Shown here one piece after another: positions 16,304 through 25,162 of a stretch of 64,000 nucleotides of DNA. The stretch is from Cylindrospermum stagnale PCC 7417 (GTDB taxonomy: Bacteria > Cyanobacteriota > Cyanobacteriia > Cyanobacteriales > Nostocaceae). A program made the translations under genes and the position numbers. The stretch is from NCBI RefSeq assembly GCF_000317535.1, contig NC_019757.1:2992501-3056500 (forward strand), given 5' to 3'. Every line of letters begins with the position of its first letter. Position 1 is the first letter of the stretch. The notes under the pieces were generated by a model that was not told the origin of the DNA, searched no databases, and saw only the letters and a program-made list of their open reading frames with translations.

Positions 16304-16624
16304 TTAGCTAAGATTTGCTCGAAGGTCATCCAGCGGTGATTGTGGCTGAAGTGAAAGTGAATCGTCTGGTGGTTTTGGCGATGCTTTTGGCTGATTAGGA
16401 ATGAACTCCATCCGAAGTCTAAATCTACCTTTTTGCCAGCCACCACCTTCTGATAGTAGAAGGCTGCCATCAACCCCATCGCCCATCCAGTTACCCAGTC
16501 CTTTTAGCCATTCTGTGATCATCGAGTATTTAACCTCACTCACTTTTGATGTTGTGGTCTTGGTGAAGTTCTGGCTCACATTTATACAGACGACATCATC
16601 ATCTTTCAAAGTAATTACATTCAT
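16304..16624 (-). CDS. KGK-domain-like protein
   Basis: 106 residues. NVITLKDDDVVCINVSQ at the N terminus and GGGWQKGRFRLRMEFIPNQP near residue 60-80 match the pattern of KGK-domain proteins, a family found almost only in cyanobacteria and of unknown function. The C terminus is Pro/Ser-rich and low-complexity. A plus-strand frame over the same bases is a shadow. It is upstream of the repressor on the same strand. Assignment is by remembered pattern. Confidence 0.6.
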   Translation of the reverse strand: MNVITLKDDDVVCINVSQNFTKTTTSKVSEVKYSMITEWLKGLGNWMGDGVDGSLLLSEGGGWQKGRFRLRMEFIPNQPKASPKPPDDSLSLQPQSPLDDLRANLS

Positions 16625-16811
16625 TCTCTTTCTAGTTACACAACAAAGCGGGTCAAGCTGCGAACTTGATCCGCCTTACCTAGAATTCCCAGTACAACGA
16701 GCGAAACCCCAGCGGCGAAAGAAGGGAGCTTGATTTTTGCGAAGGAACAAGCGATCGCCCTCGGTTAGTAGCAAGTGCAACCAACAACCCATGACTAAGG
16801 ACTAATGACCA

Positions 16812-17075
16812 ATGACAGTAAGAGCCAAATTCACCTGCCAAGTCAATCTAAAAGAAGCTGGAACCCAGATAGCCACAGTTGTTTTTTCCCCGGTAACTAC
16901 CAACCCACCAACGCAAGAGAACCTAACTTTCTGGAAAGCTACGCCGTCCGGTCAAATCACGTTGCAGATTGATAACGCATCAGCTGCTAGTCAGTTTGAG
17001 GTGGGGGCTGATTATTACGTTGATTTCACCGCGGCGCAGCCCATAGATGAAGACACCGCGATTTGGAATCAGTAG
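16812..17075 (+). CDS. Small phage-type beta protein of unknown function
   Basis: 87 residues: MTVRAKFTCQVNLKEAG, a LTFWKATPSGQITLQIDN strand pair and EVGADYYVDFTAAQP. Proteins of this size with VRAKF...W--ATPSG-I...F--G--YYVDF recur in tailed-phage genomes with no assigned role. Its presence here supports a phage relation for the element. It is separated from other genes by STRR repeats. Confidence 0.65.
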   Translation: MTVRAKFTCQVNLKEAGTQIATVVFSPVTTNPPTQENLTFWKATPSGQITLQIDNASAASQFEVGADYYVDFTAAQPIDEDTAIWNQ

Positions 17076-17120
17076 AGAAAGTGAGATCGCGCTCTTGGTG
17101 AAGTGTCAGGAGTGCGATCG

Positions 17121-17262
17121 GACTAATTACCGATTACCGATTACCAATTCCCAATGACCGATTACCGATTACCAATTCCCAATGACCGATTACCAATTAC
17201 CAATTCCCAATGACCGATTACCGATTACCAATTCCCAATGACCGATTACCAACGACACTCGA
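17121..17262 (+). repeat. STRR array (GACCGATTACCGATTACCAA type)
   Basis: At least five copies of a unit built from GACCGATTACC, GATTACCAATTCCCAAT in varying order. A further short run (CAATTACC repeated) lies at 17488-17520. Typical Nostoc heptamer-based repeats; slippage-prone. Confidence 0.8.
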
Positions 17263-17455
17263 CAAAATACATCTTTCTATCGTTGAGGGATTTTGTCCAT
17301 ATTGCGGTGTAGGCGACCTTCACATAGGTCAAGGGTGCAGAGGCACAACCAGAGTCACCTGCCATTCGAGCAATGAGTGTTCATGGCAGGAAGATTTTAA
17401 GCCAGAGGATTTAAAGCAAGTGTCTGGAGTGCCTGCTGCTTTAATTTTCCTGTGA
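17210..17455 (+). CDS. Possible zinc-ribbon mini-protein
   Basis: The frame opens within the STRR and continues into a non-repetitive part with FCPYCGVGDLHIGQGC and VTCHSSNECSW, a Cys pattern (CxxC...C) compatible with a zinc ribbon. The first 18 residues are repeat-encoded and probably dispensable or not translated. Zinc-ribbon proteins next to replication genes are common on phages and plasmids. Start is uncertain. Confidence 0.4.
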   Translation: MTDYRLPIPNDRLPTTLDKIHLSIVEGFCPYCGVGDLHIGQGCRGTTRVTCHSSNECSWQEDFKPEDLKQVSGVPAALIFL

Positions 17456-17581
17456 CAGCGCTTCTGAGTGTTGGGAGTGCGATCGCGCAATTACCAATTA
17501 CCAATTACCAATTACCAATGACACCAGGACAAATTGTTTACCAGGCATTCGGGCAATCACTACTCAAATGAAACCGCTGCC

Positions 17582-17660
17582 AATCCTACATATCCTACAT
17601 CTTCCTTATCCTGCAAGGCTTTCGTCCCTACACCGAATCCTACATCTTACCCTACACCAA
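17582..17660. repeat. Inverted copy of a segment inside the replication gene
   Basis: The plus strand here reads AATCCTACATATCCTACATC..., the complement of the TGTAGG-rich segment at about 20247-20321 within the replication gene. The first 22 bases are identical and most of the next 50 match. An RNA from one side could pair with the gene's mRNA; alternatively it is a relic of rearrangement. Confidence 0.65.
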
Positions 17661-17761
17661 CCCTACACCCAACATAATCAGGCTGATGTAATCGACTCAC
17701 AGAGCACAGCATCCCCTTCCAGGCATAGATAGCCGCTTTAAAACGACAGGAATTGTATAAT

Positions 17762-20700
17762 ATGGCAAGAACAAAAAAAAGCGGCGAAGCGTCAACTTCA
17801 ACCGCAGTAAAATTAAAACAATCTGATTCAATTGTATCAGATAAATACGCCGAAACGCCACAGCCGCAAGACATCCAGCCTACGAAAACAGTAAGCCAGG
17901 AACAAAACAAGTTTGCTAGCTTCCAAGAATTCAAAACATTTGTTAAGACCAATTTCATAGAAGGCAGTGGCATTGCCCCCGAACTATTCGCCGAATGTAT
18001 AGAATTCCATACAGATTTAGAAGCCAGTGCTGGCAACGACGCCGAATATCCCATACATGAGTTGCTCAACTGGAAACAACCAACCATATATGGACATCAA
18101 GCCCGCGAAACAATCTACGCGGCTATGTTCAAAAATGAAGATGGCAGTATATGGCAGGGCATAATTAGTCGGTGGGATGAAAAAAGCAAAAAGCCCTATC
18201 AATATCTGGCTCCAACCCAAAACGGCGATCGCGTTTTTCTTCCTCCAGTACCTAACAGTATTCGCAGAAAAATAGGCTCACGCTATGGGGTAGAGGTGCC
18301 CGAAGAGGGTAGTTTCTGGGAGTGGCTGAAGGAAGCTACTCAAGTAGAAATTTCTCGGGCCGGTGGAGATGGTAATTTTACCGCCTACACCGGTAGCCTT
18401 GTTCCGTTAAAGGTTCCACGGATTGTTACTGAGGGCGGTAAAAAGGGATTGGCTCTACTCACTCAAGGCTACATTCCGCTATCGCTCTACGGTTGTACGT
18501 GTGGGGGGAGGGAAGGATTAATTCCCGATTTGAGACAGTTTAATCAGGAAGGTTCAATTTGGTTGCTAGCGTTTGACCGTGACAGCAAAGAGGAAACTAG
18601 GCGAAAAGTTAACGCCGCCAAACGCAAATTAGAAAAAGTCTTAGCCAAGGACGGATTCAAGAACTACATAGAGGATATTGTTTGGTCATCAGAAGATGGC
18701 AAAGGAGTTGATGACCTCATAGTTAACAAAGGATTTGGAGCCTTTGACACAGCTTACAGCCGTGCGTTAAGCAGATTAGAAAAACAATTTTCAGGAGCTG
18801 CTAGTGGAACGGCTGACGAACCAGAGAAACATAAAAATGCACCGCCTGACCAGATGGCGAAAAAGATAGCTGAAGACTATCGCGGCAAGCTGGCTTTTAA
18901 CGATGAAACTAAGCAATGGATGAGATACGGAGACGACCTTAACCGTTCACTTGATGACTTGCCGTTTGGCATATGGTCACCTGAGTCTAACGAGTACATG
19001 GAGGCTATTGTCTACAAAATATTAGTAGGCAAAGAGGTCGAAGCATTTGCATTTGGTGCAGATTACGTTAGCAGTGTCCTGAAGCTGTTACGCCATGAAC
19101 TTATAGAGCGGCGTTGGAACGAAGTATCACCCCGTGAATACCTGCCTTTTACCAATGGCGTGGTGGAGATTGCAACAAGGAAACTACTACCTCACACCCC
19201 TGGTTACAAACTCACCTGGAGTTTACCAAGAGAATATTCAACAGATGGCGGTAGCTGGGACAATATCAGCAACTTCCTAGAACACTTATCAAATGGCAAT
19301 GCTGACATTAAAGAACTGTTGATTTGCTACTGCAACGCCGTAATCAAGGGACGGTATGACCTTCAGAAATTTATTCACCTAATTGGACTTGGTGGAACTG
19401 GTAAAGGTACTTTTACCCGATTGGTAACTGAATTGATTGGCGATCAGAACGTTTTGGTAACCAACCTCCCAGCCTGGTGCATGAACCAGTTTGAAGGAGC
19501 GAACGCATTTGGTAAGCGGCTGGTGATATTCCCAGATGAAGACCCCTACAGAGGAAGCATAGGAAGATTCCTCAGCTTAACTGGCGAAGATAAAGTTAGG
19601 GCTGAGGAAAAAGGTAAACGAGCATTCAACTTTGACTATCAAGGGATGACTCTGGTAGTTTCCAATTTTCCCGTTTTTAGCGGTGGCAGCAGCAGCCGTG
19701 CTAAACGCCGGACAATTACAGTTCCCTGCAACAAGATTGTCTCGGAGGGTCAGCGGAAACAGTTATCTAAAATCTTTGAGCCAGAATTAGCAGCATTCAC
19801 CAACTACCTGCTTTCACTCGCTGACGATCATGTTACCGCTGTACTAAAGGGAGAGAAGGAAATTCCCCAGTGTACCCTTGAGTTCTGGGAAAACCAGATG
19901 AAGGGTGATTCAGTCGCCGCGTGGGTGAATGAACGGGTTGTCTATGATCCGATGGCTTTAACCCCAATTGGTAACGACAGGAATGAAGGTGTTAACGGGG
20001 CGGATGTCTACACTTTGTTTGGCTCCTATATTCGTCACTGCCTCGCTTCTGGTGATTCACCTAAGAGTTGCAAGGTCTTTAGCCCGGATCTTATAGAGCT
20101 ATGCCACACAATCTTAAACTGGCCCGTCGAGAAACAGCGCACAAAAACAGGCGTGTTCATTAAAGGGCTGCGGCTTAGAGTTCCGGTCAAGGATAACGAA
20201 ATTCCACACTATGACTATTGGCTCATGAGCCGGGTGTTGGATGATGTAGGGTCGGGTGTAGGATTGGGTGTAGGGTTGAAAGCCTTGCCCTGCAAAGAAG
20301 ATGTAGGATATGTAGGATTTGCAGGGGGTTCGCTGGGGGAGGGAGTAAATAAAACTGAACTTGTAATTAATTCTGTGCAAAATCAACAGGCAGCAGATGG
20401 GGAGGAAAGCGATCGCGCTTCCCAGACGCTAGGCACTGACAGAGGATACAAACCAGGCGATCGGGTTTTTTCCACCCATCCACTACAAGGCGGAGAGCTT
20501 GTTGTGCAGGATTACCCTTATGAAGGGGACTTTAACTTTATACGCACTGTTGACCACTCGCTCGTTTATGTTGGTTATTTAAAAAAAGTAGTCGAGGTTT
20601 GCGAGGCAACCCAGAATTTTGGTCCTGGGGACAAAGTGAGAATCATCAACCAAAACTGCGACTGCTTTGGGCAAGAGGATGAAATTACCGCTATCTACTC

Positions 20701-21259
20701 AATGGCGAAAGAAGCAAAGCTAAAGGTGAACGGACGATTACCTTTTGATTTTCTGGATCTGGTACAGCGAGCACCAGCACCAGCTCTGGAAAATTCTCTA
20801 AACATCACAGAAGAGAAACCCCTGCCAACACCAATGGAATTTTCTTTCCCTGGAATATTTGGAGAAACTAAGATTTTGGTGGAATTCACTGGACGACCGA
20901 AAAAGGGCGGCGTAACCTTTAATATCAGCTTCACCTTTCCATCTGGGAAAGGGGCGACGCTCAAGAATACCTTTATCCCAACATTGGGGAAAGAAAAATC
21001 CATTGAGGCAATTAAGGCGATCGCTCTAGAGAAGATTGAAGCGTGGCAGTCCAAGGCGATGCTAAAGAAGGGCAGGCTCTACTCTGTTCGGCAGGTAGGT
21101 GACGAAGATTGTCTTGATTATATTTGGGCGTTAGATTGTGCGCTCGTGTCCGTCCCTAATCCACCATTTTCTAATCAATATATATTTAGCCACGATGGCA
21201 AGACGATTGTAGCGAGTGATTTATCCGAATTCCGGTGGCAGGCGCCTGGCGAGTCATGA
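17762..21259 (+). CDS. Primase/SF3-helicase replication protein (CyRepA1- or P4-alpha-like)
   Basis: A 1165-residue initiator. The N-terminal third holds a TOPRIM-like DUF3854 domain (GGKKGLALLTQGY near 225; LLAFDRDSKEET near 267-278; VDDLIV). The centre is a D5-type superfamily 3 helicase: Walker A GLGGTGKGTFT (about 542-552), Walker B RLVIFPDED (about 585-593), sensor VVSNFPVF (about 632-639). Then comes a Gly/Val-rich linker coded by TGTAGG repeats (about 829-855) and a C-terminal region with KOW/SH3-like strands (PGDKVRII). Such proteins open and prime a specific origin. ATG 17762 is preferred over TTG 17753. The 104-bp tandem repeats right after the gene are the likely origin. Confidence 0.85.
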   Translation: MARTKKSGEASTSTAVKLKQSDSIVSDKYAETPQPQDIQPTKTVSQEQNKFASFQEFKTFVKTNFIEGSGIAPELFAECIEFHTDLEASAGNDAEYPIHELLNWKQPTIYGHQARETIYAAMFKNEDGSIWQGIISRWDEKSKKPYQYLAPTQNGDRVFLPPVPNSIRRKIGSRYGVEVPEEGSFWEWLKEATQVEISRAGGDGNFTAYTGSLVPLKVPRIVTEGGKKGLALLTQGYIPLSLYGCTCGGREGLIPDLRQFNQEGSIWLLAFDRDSKEETRRKVNAAKRKLEKVLAKDGFKNYIEDIVWSSEDGKGVDDLIVNKGFGAFDTAYSRALSRLEKQFSGAASGTADEPEKHKNAPPDQMAKKIAEDYRGKLAFNDETKQWMRYGDDLNRSLDDLPFGIWSPESNEYMEAIVYKILVGKEVEAFAFGADYVSSVLKLLRHELIERRWNEVSPREYLPFTNGVVEIATRKLLPHTPGYKLTWSLPREYSTDGGSWDNISNFLEHLSNGNADIKELLICYCNAVIKGRYDLQKFIHLIGLGGTGKGTFTRLVTELIGDQNVLVTNLPAWCMNQFEGANAFGKRLVIFPDEDPYRGSIGRFLSLTGEDKVRAEEKGKRAFNFDYQGMTLVVSNFPVFSGGSSSRAKRRTITVPCNKIVSEGQRKQLSKIFEPELAAFTNYLLSLADDHVTAVLKGEKEIPQCTLEFWENQMKGDSVAAWVNERVVYDPMALTPIGNDRNEGVNGADVYTLFGSYIRHCLASGDSPKSCKVFSPDLIELCHTILNWPVEKQRTKTGVFIKGLRLRVPVKDNEIPHYDYWLMSRVLDDVGSGVGLGVGLKALPCKEDVGYVGFAGGSLGEGVNKTELVINSVQNQQAADGEESDRASQTLGTDRGYKPGDRVFSTHPLQGGELVVQDYPYEGDFNFIRTVDHSLVYVGYLKKVVEVCEATQNFGPGDKVRIINQNCDCFGQEDEITAIYSMAKEAKLKVNGRLPFDFLDLVQRAPAPALENSLNITEEKPLPTPMEFSFPGIFGETKILVEFTGRPKKGGVTFNISFTFPSGKGATLKNTFIPTLGKEKSIEAIKAIALEKIEAWQSKAMLKKGRLYSVRQVGDEDCLDYIWALDCALVSVPNPPFSNQYIFSHDGKTIVASDLSEFRWQAPGES

Positions 21260-21264
21260 AAAAG

Positions 21265-21576
21265 GCGATCGCCCTGGGCGGAGTAATTAGATGGCTGTAA
21301 TCCTTTGTTGACAGAGGTTATAGCGGCTCATCTACCAAGCGCAGCCGTTCGCATTTCTGGGGTGAAGTGCGATCGCCCTGGGCGGAGTAATTAGATGGCT
21401 GTAATCCTTTGTTGACAGAGGTTATAGCGGCTCATCTACCAAGCGCAGCCGTTCGCATTTCTGGGGTGAAGTGCGATCGCCCTGGGCGGAGTAATTAGAT
21501 GGCTGTAATCCTTTGCTGACAGAGGTTATAGCGGCTCATCTACCAAGCGCAGCCGTTCGCATTTCTGGGGTGAAGT
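21265..21576 (+). repeat. Three tandem 104-bp repeats (candidate replication origin)
   Basis: Units start at 21265, 21369 and 21473 with the HIP1-like GCGATCGCCCTGGGCGG; a fourth partial copy begins at 21577. Copies are almost identical (one C/T difference seen, TTTGTTGACAG versus TTTGCTGACAG). They lie directly after the replication gene, as iterons often do. The unit's end, CTGGGGTGAAGTGCGATCGC, recurs at 31257-31276. No spacers, so not a CRISPR. Confidence 0.85.
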
Positions 21577-21606
21577 GCGATCGCTCCTAATCTATAAAAT
21601 TGACTA

Positions 21607-21816
21607 ATGGATATTTTTTTAATGCTCGAAGTTAGTATTTCTAATTTCTTGTCCTCCTTTAAAATTTTCCGAAGAATTAAAGGGGGCAGTTGGTACTTAA
21701 TTTATAACGATGCCGCTTCGTACCAGAATAATAAAGGCAAAAAAATATGGGTTGATCAGGCGGCTTATCAGGTGGCAATTGATTTCTTCCCGGCTTTAGC
21801 CGAAGAAAAATATTAG
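21607..21816 (+). CDS. Unknown 69-residue protein
   Basis: Frame with ATG 21607 or 21622. GGSWYLIYNDAASYQNNKGKKIWVDQAAYQVAIDFF reads like a small real domain with aromatic strands, not a chance frame. No family recognised. It sits between the candidate origin and the end of the late operon, on the strand of the replication gene. Confidence 0.45.
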   Translation: MDIFLMLEVSISNFLSSFKIFRRIKGGSWYLIYNDAASYQNNKGKKIWVDQAAYQVAIDFFPALAEEKY

Positions 21817-21851
21817 CGGACAGCCAAGCTCATTCGCAATAACGCAGATGC

Positions 21852-22166
21852 TTAACGAGAATGAGTTTGGCGATCGCCCTTCGTTTCACCGTCCTGGTGA
21901 TGGGCTTTGATGTTGAGCATAATCTTAATCTCTAGAATGTCCCTAGAGATGGTGCCCAGATCCTCTTTGAATTCGTCCATTAGTTCTGCGATCGCGTCCG
22001 AAATTTGAAGTTGGTTATTTTTTAAATGATTGAAATCCCTTTCCGCCTCCACTCTTTTCCGTTCAGAAGACTTTTCGCGGCTTAGATACCAGGCGGCGAG
22101 CCAAATCATGTTGGTCAAGATTGCAAAAAGTAGGGTGCCAAGTGCGATCGTGTCGGAGTGGTTCAT
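21852..22166 (-). CDS. Single-pass membrane protein with coiled coil (last gene of late operon)
   Basis: 104 residues: N-terminal membrane helix (IALGTLLFAILTNMIWLAAWYL) followed by a charged coiled coil (RKRVEAERDFNHLKNNQLQ; LMDEFKEDLGTISRDILEI). It overlaps the upstream gene as ATGA. The pair of TM-plus-coiled-coil genes at the end of the operon is where tailed phages keep holin or lysis genes, which makes a lysis or membrane-anchor role possible. Confidence 0.6.
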   Translation of the reverse strand: MNHSDTIALGTLLFAILTNMIWLAAWYLSREKSSERKRVEAERDFNHLKNNQLQISDAIAELMDEFKEDLGTISRDILEIKIMLNIKAHHQDGETKGDRQTHSR

Positions 22167-22540
22167 AAATGCCCCTGGTTTTTAATCGCGTCGCTAAGGG
22201 TAATGATCCGTTGCTCCATGCGCTCAAAGACAATTGCGCCTGATATTCGTTTATTTATTCTAGACATTGCTTCCGTAGAATCTTGATGCTGATCGGCAAC
22301 CTTAGCGTTCATTATGTCTCTTTCATAGGTTGCCGATTGAATATGCCTGTCAAGCGCTTTATCAAGAGCGGCGATTTGTTTTTCTAATGAATCCTTGGTT
22401 AATTCTAAGTCTTTATAAAAATTTTTTTCTAGGCTCAATGTTGATGCTTCAAGCTTTGCCTTGACCTCTGCTATCTTCCACACAACAACCAGCAGCGAAA
22501 CCAAAAAACCTACTATTTCCGAAAAATCTTTAATGCTCAA
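22163..22540 (-). CDS. Single-pass membrane protein with long coiled coil
   Basis: 125 residues: N-terminal membrane helix (EIVGFLVSLLVVVWKIAEV) then a continuous coiled coil with LEKNFYKDLELTKDSLEKQI. Same architecture as the next gene, so they may form a hetero-complex. No enzyme motif. A holin-like, spanin-like or anchoring role is inference from position. Confidence 0.6.
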   Translation of the reverse strand: MSIKDFSEIVGFLVSLLVVVWKIAEVKAKLEASTLSLEKNFYKDLELTKDSLEKQIAALDKALDRHIQSATYERDIMNAKVADQHQDSTEAMSRINKRISGAIVFERMEQRIITLSDAIKNQGHL

Positions 22541-22577
22541 CTTGCCCTCACTCTAACTATCTAATTAATTAAATTTG

Positions 22578-22922
22578 CTACATTACATCGCTTTCCCAGT
22601 CTGGATAAAGCAAGTTACCTTCTTCATCTATAACTTGGGATAAGTACTCGTAAATTCTTTTTACAATATTCCCTGAAGCATCCAGCGATGATGGAGTAAA
22701 GTTAGCATCAAATTCGGCTCCAGTAGCACTAAATCTTTTAAATGTAATAGGTTCGCGGCTGGCGTCACGATCAGCCTTTGAGTTGTATGTTAGAAGAATG
22801 AATTCAACTAGCCTATTATCTCGGTCATATGTAATACGCCCTACTTTCAAGTATGCTGCGAGGTAAGAACCTCCAGTAACTGGGTTCACAAAACTTTTTC
22901 CAGCTTTCAGGACTAATGCCAT
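22578..22922 (-). CDS. Unknown 114-residue late-operon protein
   Basis: Beta-rich start (ALVLKAGKSFVNPVTGGSYL), then YDRDNRLVEFILLTYNSKADRDA and TFKRFSATGAEFDANFTPSS. This resembles small phage structural proteins of unknown role placed after a fibre gene. Separated by 9 nt from the fibre-like gene, in the same operon. Confidence 0.55.
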   Translation of the reverse strand: MALVLKAGKSFVNPVTGGSYLAAYLKVGRITYDRDNRLVEFILLTYNSKADRDASREPITFKRFSATGAEFDANFTPSSLDASGNIVKRIYEYLSQVIDEEGNLLYPDWESDVM

Positions 22923-22931
22923 ATATTTATT

Positions 22932-23777
22932 TTATTTATATGCAGGCAGGTAGGCAATTTGATTATTTATTTTTACCTCAACCCAACCTACTGGTGCAGA
23001 TGCATTTGTAGGGGAATTGCTATTCTCTGGGAAATTTATTTTAAAATCATTTGAAATACCCAGTTTAGCCACACCGGAAATGTTTTTAAATTGCAATAAG
23101 TCCACCGCCTGACCAGAAGCAGCATGTATTGTCAGGCAACTAAAGCTTGCATTGTAATTTCTTAAATTAGCTCCGGAATTTTCTGCAATATCGAAAAGAA
23201 TAGCCGCTCCATTAAATCCATAAATTTTTATTCCATTGTAGGGCGATATCGCTATTGAGTGTCCGCTATACCCAGCGGTTCGGAGTCTAAGCCCCTCTAT
23301 GCTGGGAATATAAAAAATCATTTGATTGCCATTTATTATGGAAATACCTCCGATAAACTGATTATTGCGATTCAAGACCAAGTCCGAATTGTTCAGCGCT
23401 AACCGCGCCCCACCTTGCTCATATCCGAAATAAAGTCCGCCTGGAGTCAATGCAGGGTTTAATGAAGTGTCTGGAAACCAGTTCAGATAATACAAATCCG
23501 TCTGCTGATTACTTCTCTGTGCTTGTATTTTGAGAGTAGAAAACCCATTTTTTAATTGAACTATGTCGTTTAGTTGACCGACAGTCCCAACACTCTGAAA
23601 CACACCGTTTTGACTGCCAACACTACTAGATAAAGCTTGGATAGTTGTAGGTGGCGTAGACTTCCAAGTAGCCCCGCCGGAGATGCTTTTTACTTGGTAG
23701 GCTAATGCATTTATAGCCCCAATAATAGTTTGAGGAGTATTGCTGGGAGATACGGAATCATTCACGGTAAATGGCAT
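22932..23777 (-). CDS. Tail-fibre-like or receptor-binding-like protein
   Basis: 281 residues, Ser/Asn/Gly/Ile-rich, mostly beta. N-terminal helical start (PQTIIGAINALAYQVKSI), repetitive beta region (NSDLVLNRNNQFIGGISI, GHSIAISPYNGIKIYGFNG), and an end GWVEVKINNQIAYLPAYK like C termini of phage fibre or minor tail proteins. ATG 23777 has GGAGG upstream; the longer frame to 23795 needs a TTG. Adhesion or host recognition is inferred from composition and late-operon position. Confidence 0.55.
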   Translation of the reverse strand: MPFTVNDSVSPSNTPQTIIGAINALAYQVKSISGGATWKSTPPTTIQALSSSVGSQNGVFQSVGTVGQLNDIVQLKNGFSTLKIQAQRSNQQTDLYYLNWFPDTSLNPALTPGGLYFGYEQGGARLALNNSDLVLNRNNQFIGGISIINGNQMIFYIPSIEGLRLRTAGYSGHSIAISPYNGIKIYGFNGAAILFDIAENSGANLRNYNASFSCLTIHAASGQAVDLLQFKNISGVAKLGISNDFKINFPENSNSPTNASAPVGWVEVKINNQIAYLPAYK

Positions 23778-23784
23778 CTGGCAT

Positions 23785-24243
23785 CTATCCTCCAATCAAT
23801 TCCTTGATGTCCAGAACTGCATCTCTTGTAACAGTAATGGCGTTCTCAACTTCTCCAGTGAATTCATATATAGTTAGCTGTAAATTCCTTAGCCAGTGAG
23901 CTTCTCCATTGCTATTTAGTATCAGAGAATAAGTGCTAGCAAAAGACGGCAACTCAATCAATTCTGCATTATTTAAATCTAAGGACTTTTGCAATATCTC
24001 AGTTTTAATACCCTTTATCGATTGAAACGCCCTTAGATATCCCGCCCATTTCCACCTTTTAAAAGCAGGTATGGTAGACGCTGTTTGTACAATCAGCAAC
24101 CGACTTGAAAGCAAAAGAGGAACCTCAAAGGGAGGTAGTTTAATATATCCTCCCAATGACGTGACATTCGGCGCTTCTTTCAATTCCTGGTAAACCAGAT
24201 GCCATAAAGATGAATTATTTAAGTCAGCGCTAAACTCACTCAA
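23785..24243 (-). CDS. Unknown 152-residue late-operon protein
   Basis: No family recognised. The start is TTG 24243, directly after the upstream stop (TAATTG), so translation probably depends on coupling. Predicted mixed alpha/beta; WLRNLQLTIYEFTGEVENAITV resembles phage assembly proteins only in a general way. Confidence 0.5.
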   Translation of the reverse strand: MSEFSADLNNSSLWHLVYQELKEAPNVTSLGGYIKLPPFEVPLLLSSRLLIVQTASTIPAFKRWKWAGYLRAFQSIKGIKTEILQKSLDLNNAELIELPSFASTYSLILNSNGEAHWLRNLQLTIYEFTGEVENAITVTRDAVLDIKELIGG

Positions 24244-24483
24244 TTACATCACCCCTATAATCACCAAGTCGTTTTCCAGTGCGGTTACATAATTGTCCAT
24301 CTCTACGTCTACAGTCTCAAGAACATCAAGGTATTCTTGAAACGAAATCGCTCCTTTACAGAATGCTTGTCTGGCTAAATAGGCAATTTCCTCTTGATCG
24401 ATGCGTAGCTGAATTTCATCGTCAGACATCTCTCCAAATAGAGGAATCTCTATACGTAGCAAATTATCTATAGTTGGAGGCAT
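24244..24483 (-). CDS. Small acidic 79-residue late-operon protein
   Basis: Acidic and helical: PLFGEMSDDEIQLRIDQEEIAYLARQAFCKGAISFQEYLDVLE. Contiguous with both neighbours. Size, acidity and the helix-turn pattern (GAISFQEYLDVLE) recall phage chaperones or connector-type small proteins, but no family is recognised. Confidence 0.5.
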   Translation of the reverse strand: MPPTIDNLLRIEIPLFGEMSDDEIQLRIDQEEIAYLARQAFCKGAISFQEYLDVLETVDVEMDNYVTALENDLVIIGVM

Positions 24484-24488
24484 GGCAG

Positions 24489-25070
24489 TTATCTATATAT
24501 TTCTGGGCTAAAAGAAGCGGCACGACCTTCGCCCTTGATCGCCGTTGCTATGGCTAGTTTAAGCGCCTTGTAACCTTCGGTTAATGCCGTGCTTTTCATG
24601 CCAAATGGATAAGTGTAACTTGCGGTACTTCTGTCGTTATATCTTCTTCCCGTGCGTTTAGATGTTTTTGGGGTTCCATCACCTGATGCCCGAATTGAAA
24701 TAGTAACTTTTGCAGGCACGAAACCATTCACCTCTACAGCCGCTTCAGTCTCAGCTGCGCCTTTTGAAATATTTAAGAGAGCGGCAGTTACGTTTGCAGT
24801 ACCAACTGCTGTTTCAGCGCGGAGAGACAGAGGTACTTTTGCCTTTGCAGCCGTCGCCACAGGTTCCGCAAATGGCATCAACGCATAAACAACGAGGCTA
24901 CCAGGTTGCGACGCTTGCGGACGGGTCCCGTACTCTACTGCTTTTTTCCCAGATACTACAGCCTGGTAAAATCCCAGTGGCGTGCCGTCCGACAAATCCG
25001 GTGTAGTTCCACCCGTCAGTGGGCGTAATAATTTTAAGGCATAATCTAGCTTGGCGTTTCGTTTTCCCAT
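24489..25070 (-). CDS. Ala-rich 193-residue late protein, candidate major structural subunit
   Basis: Rich in Ala, Thr and Val, low in Cys and Trp; short loops and beta segments (VPLSLRAETAVGTANVTAALL, FVPAKVTISIRASG), basic linker KTSKRTGRRYN. No signal peptide. Composition and G+C differ from its A+T-rich neighbours, consistent with a highly expressed particle subunit; not proven. It lies 92 nt downstream of the 275-residue gene, the largest gap in the operon, so it may have its own signal. Confidence 0.5.
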   Translation of the reverse strand: MGKRNAKLDYALKLLRPLTGGTTPDLSDGTPLGFYQAVVSGKKAVEYGTRPQASQPGSLVVYALMPFAEPVATAAKAKVPLSLRAETAVGTANVTAALLNISKGAAETEAAVEVNGFVPAKVTISIRASGDGTPKTSKRTGRRYNDRSTASYTYPFGMKSTALTEGYKALKLAIATAIKGEGRAASFSPEIYR

Positions 25071-25162
25071 GAGTTAATTTTCCTATTGGTGGTATACCAG
25101 TATTAGCATTAACTTCAGTCCACGCACGTTAGTTGGGACAGTATACTTATCCAGGAAAGATT

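Noticed and set aside
16401-16733. 110-codon plus-strand frame
   Set aside because: Antisense to the KGK-like gene, low-complexity Ser/Pro content, no ribosome site.
17582-20330. Template/variable repeat pair of a diversity-generating retroelement
   Set aside because: No reverse transcriptase gene, the copies are inverted, and differences are not confined to adenines.
21265-21600. Possible CRISPR array
   Set aside because: Units are 104 bp and contiguous with no unique spacers, and no cas genes are near.
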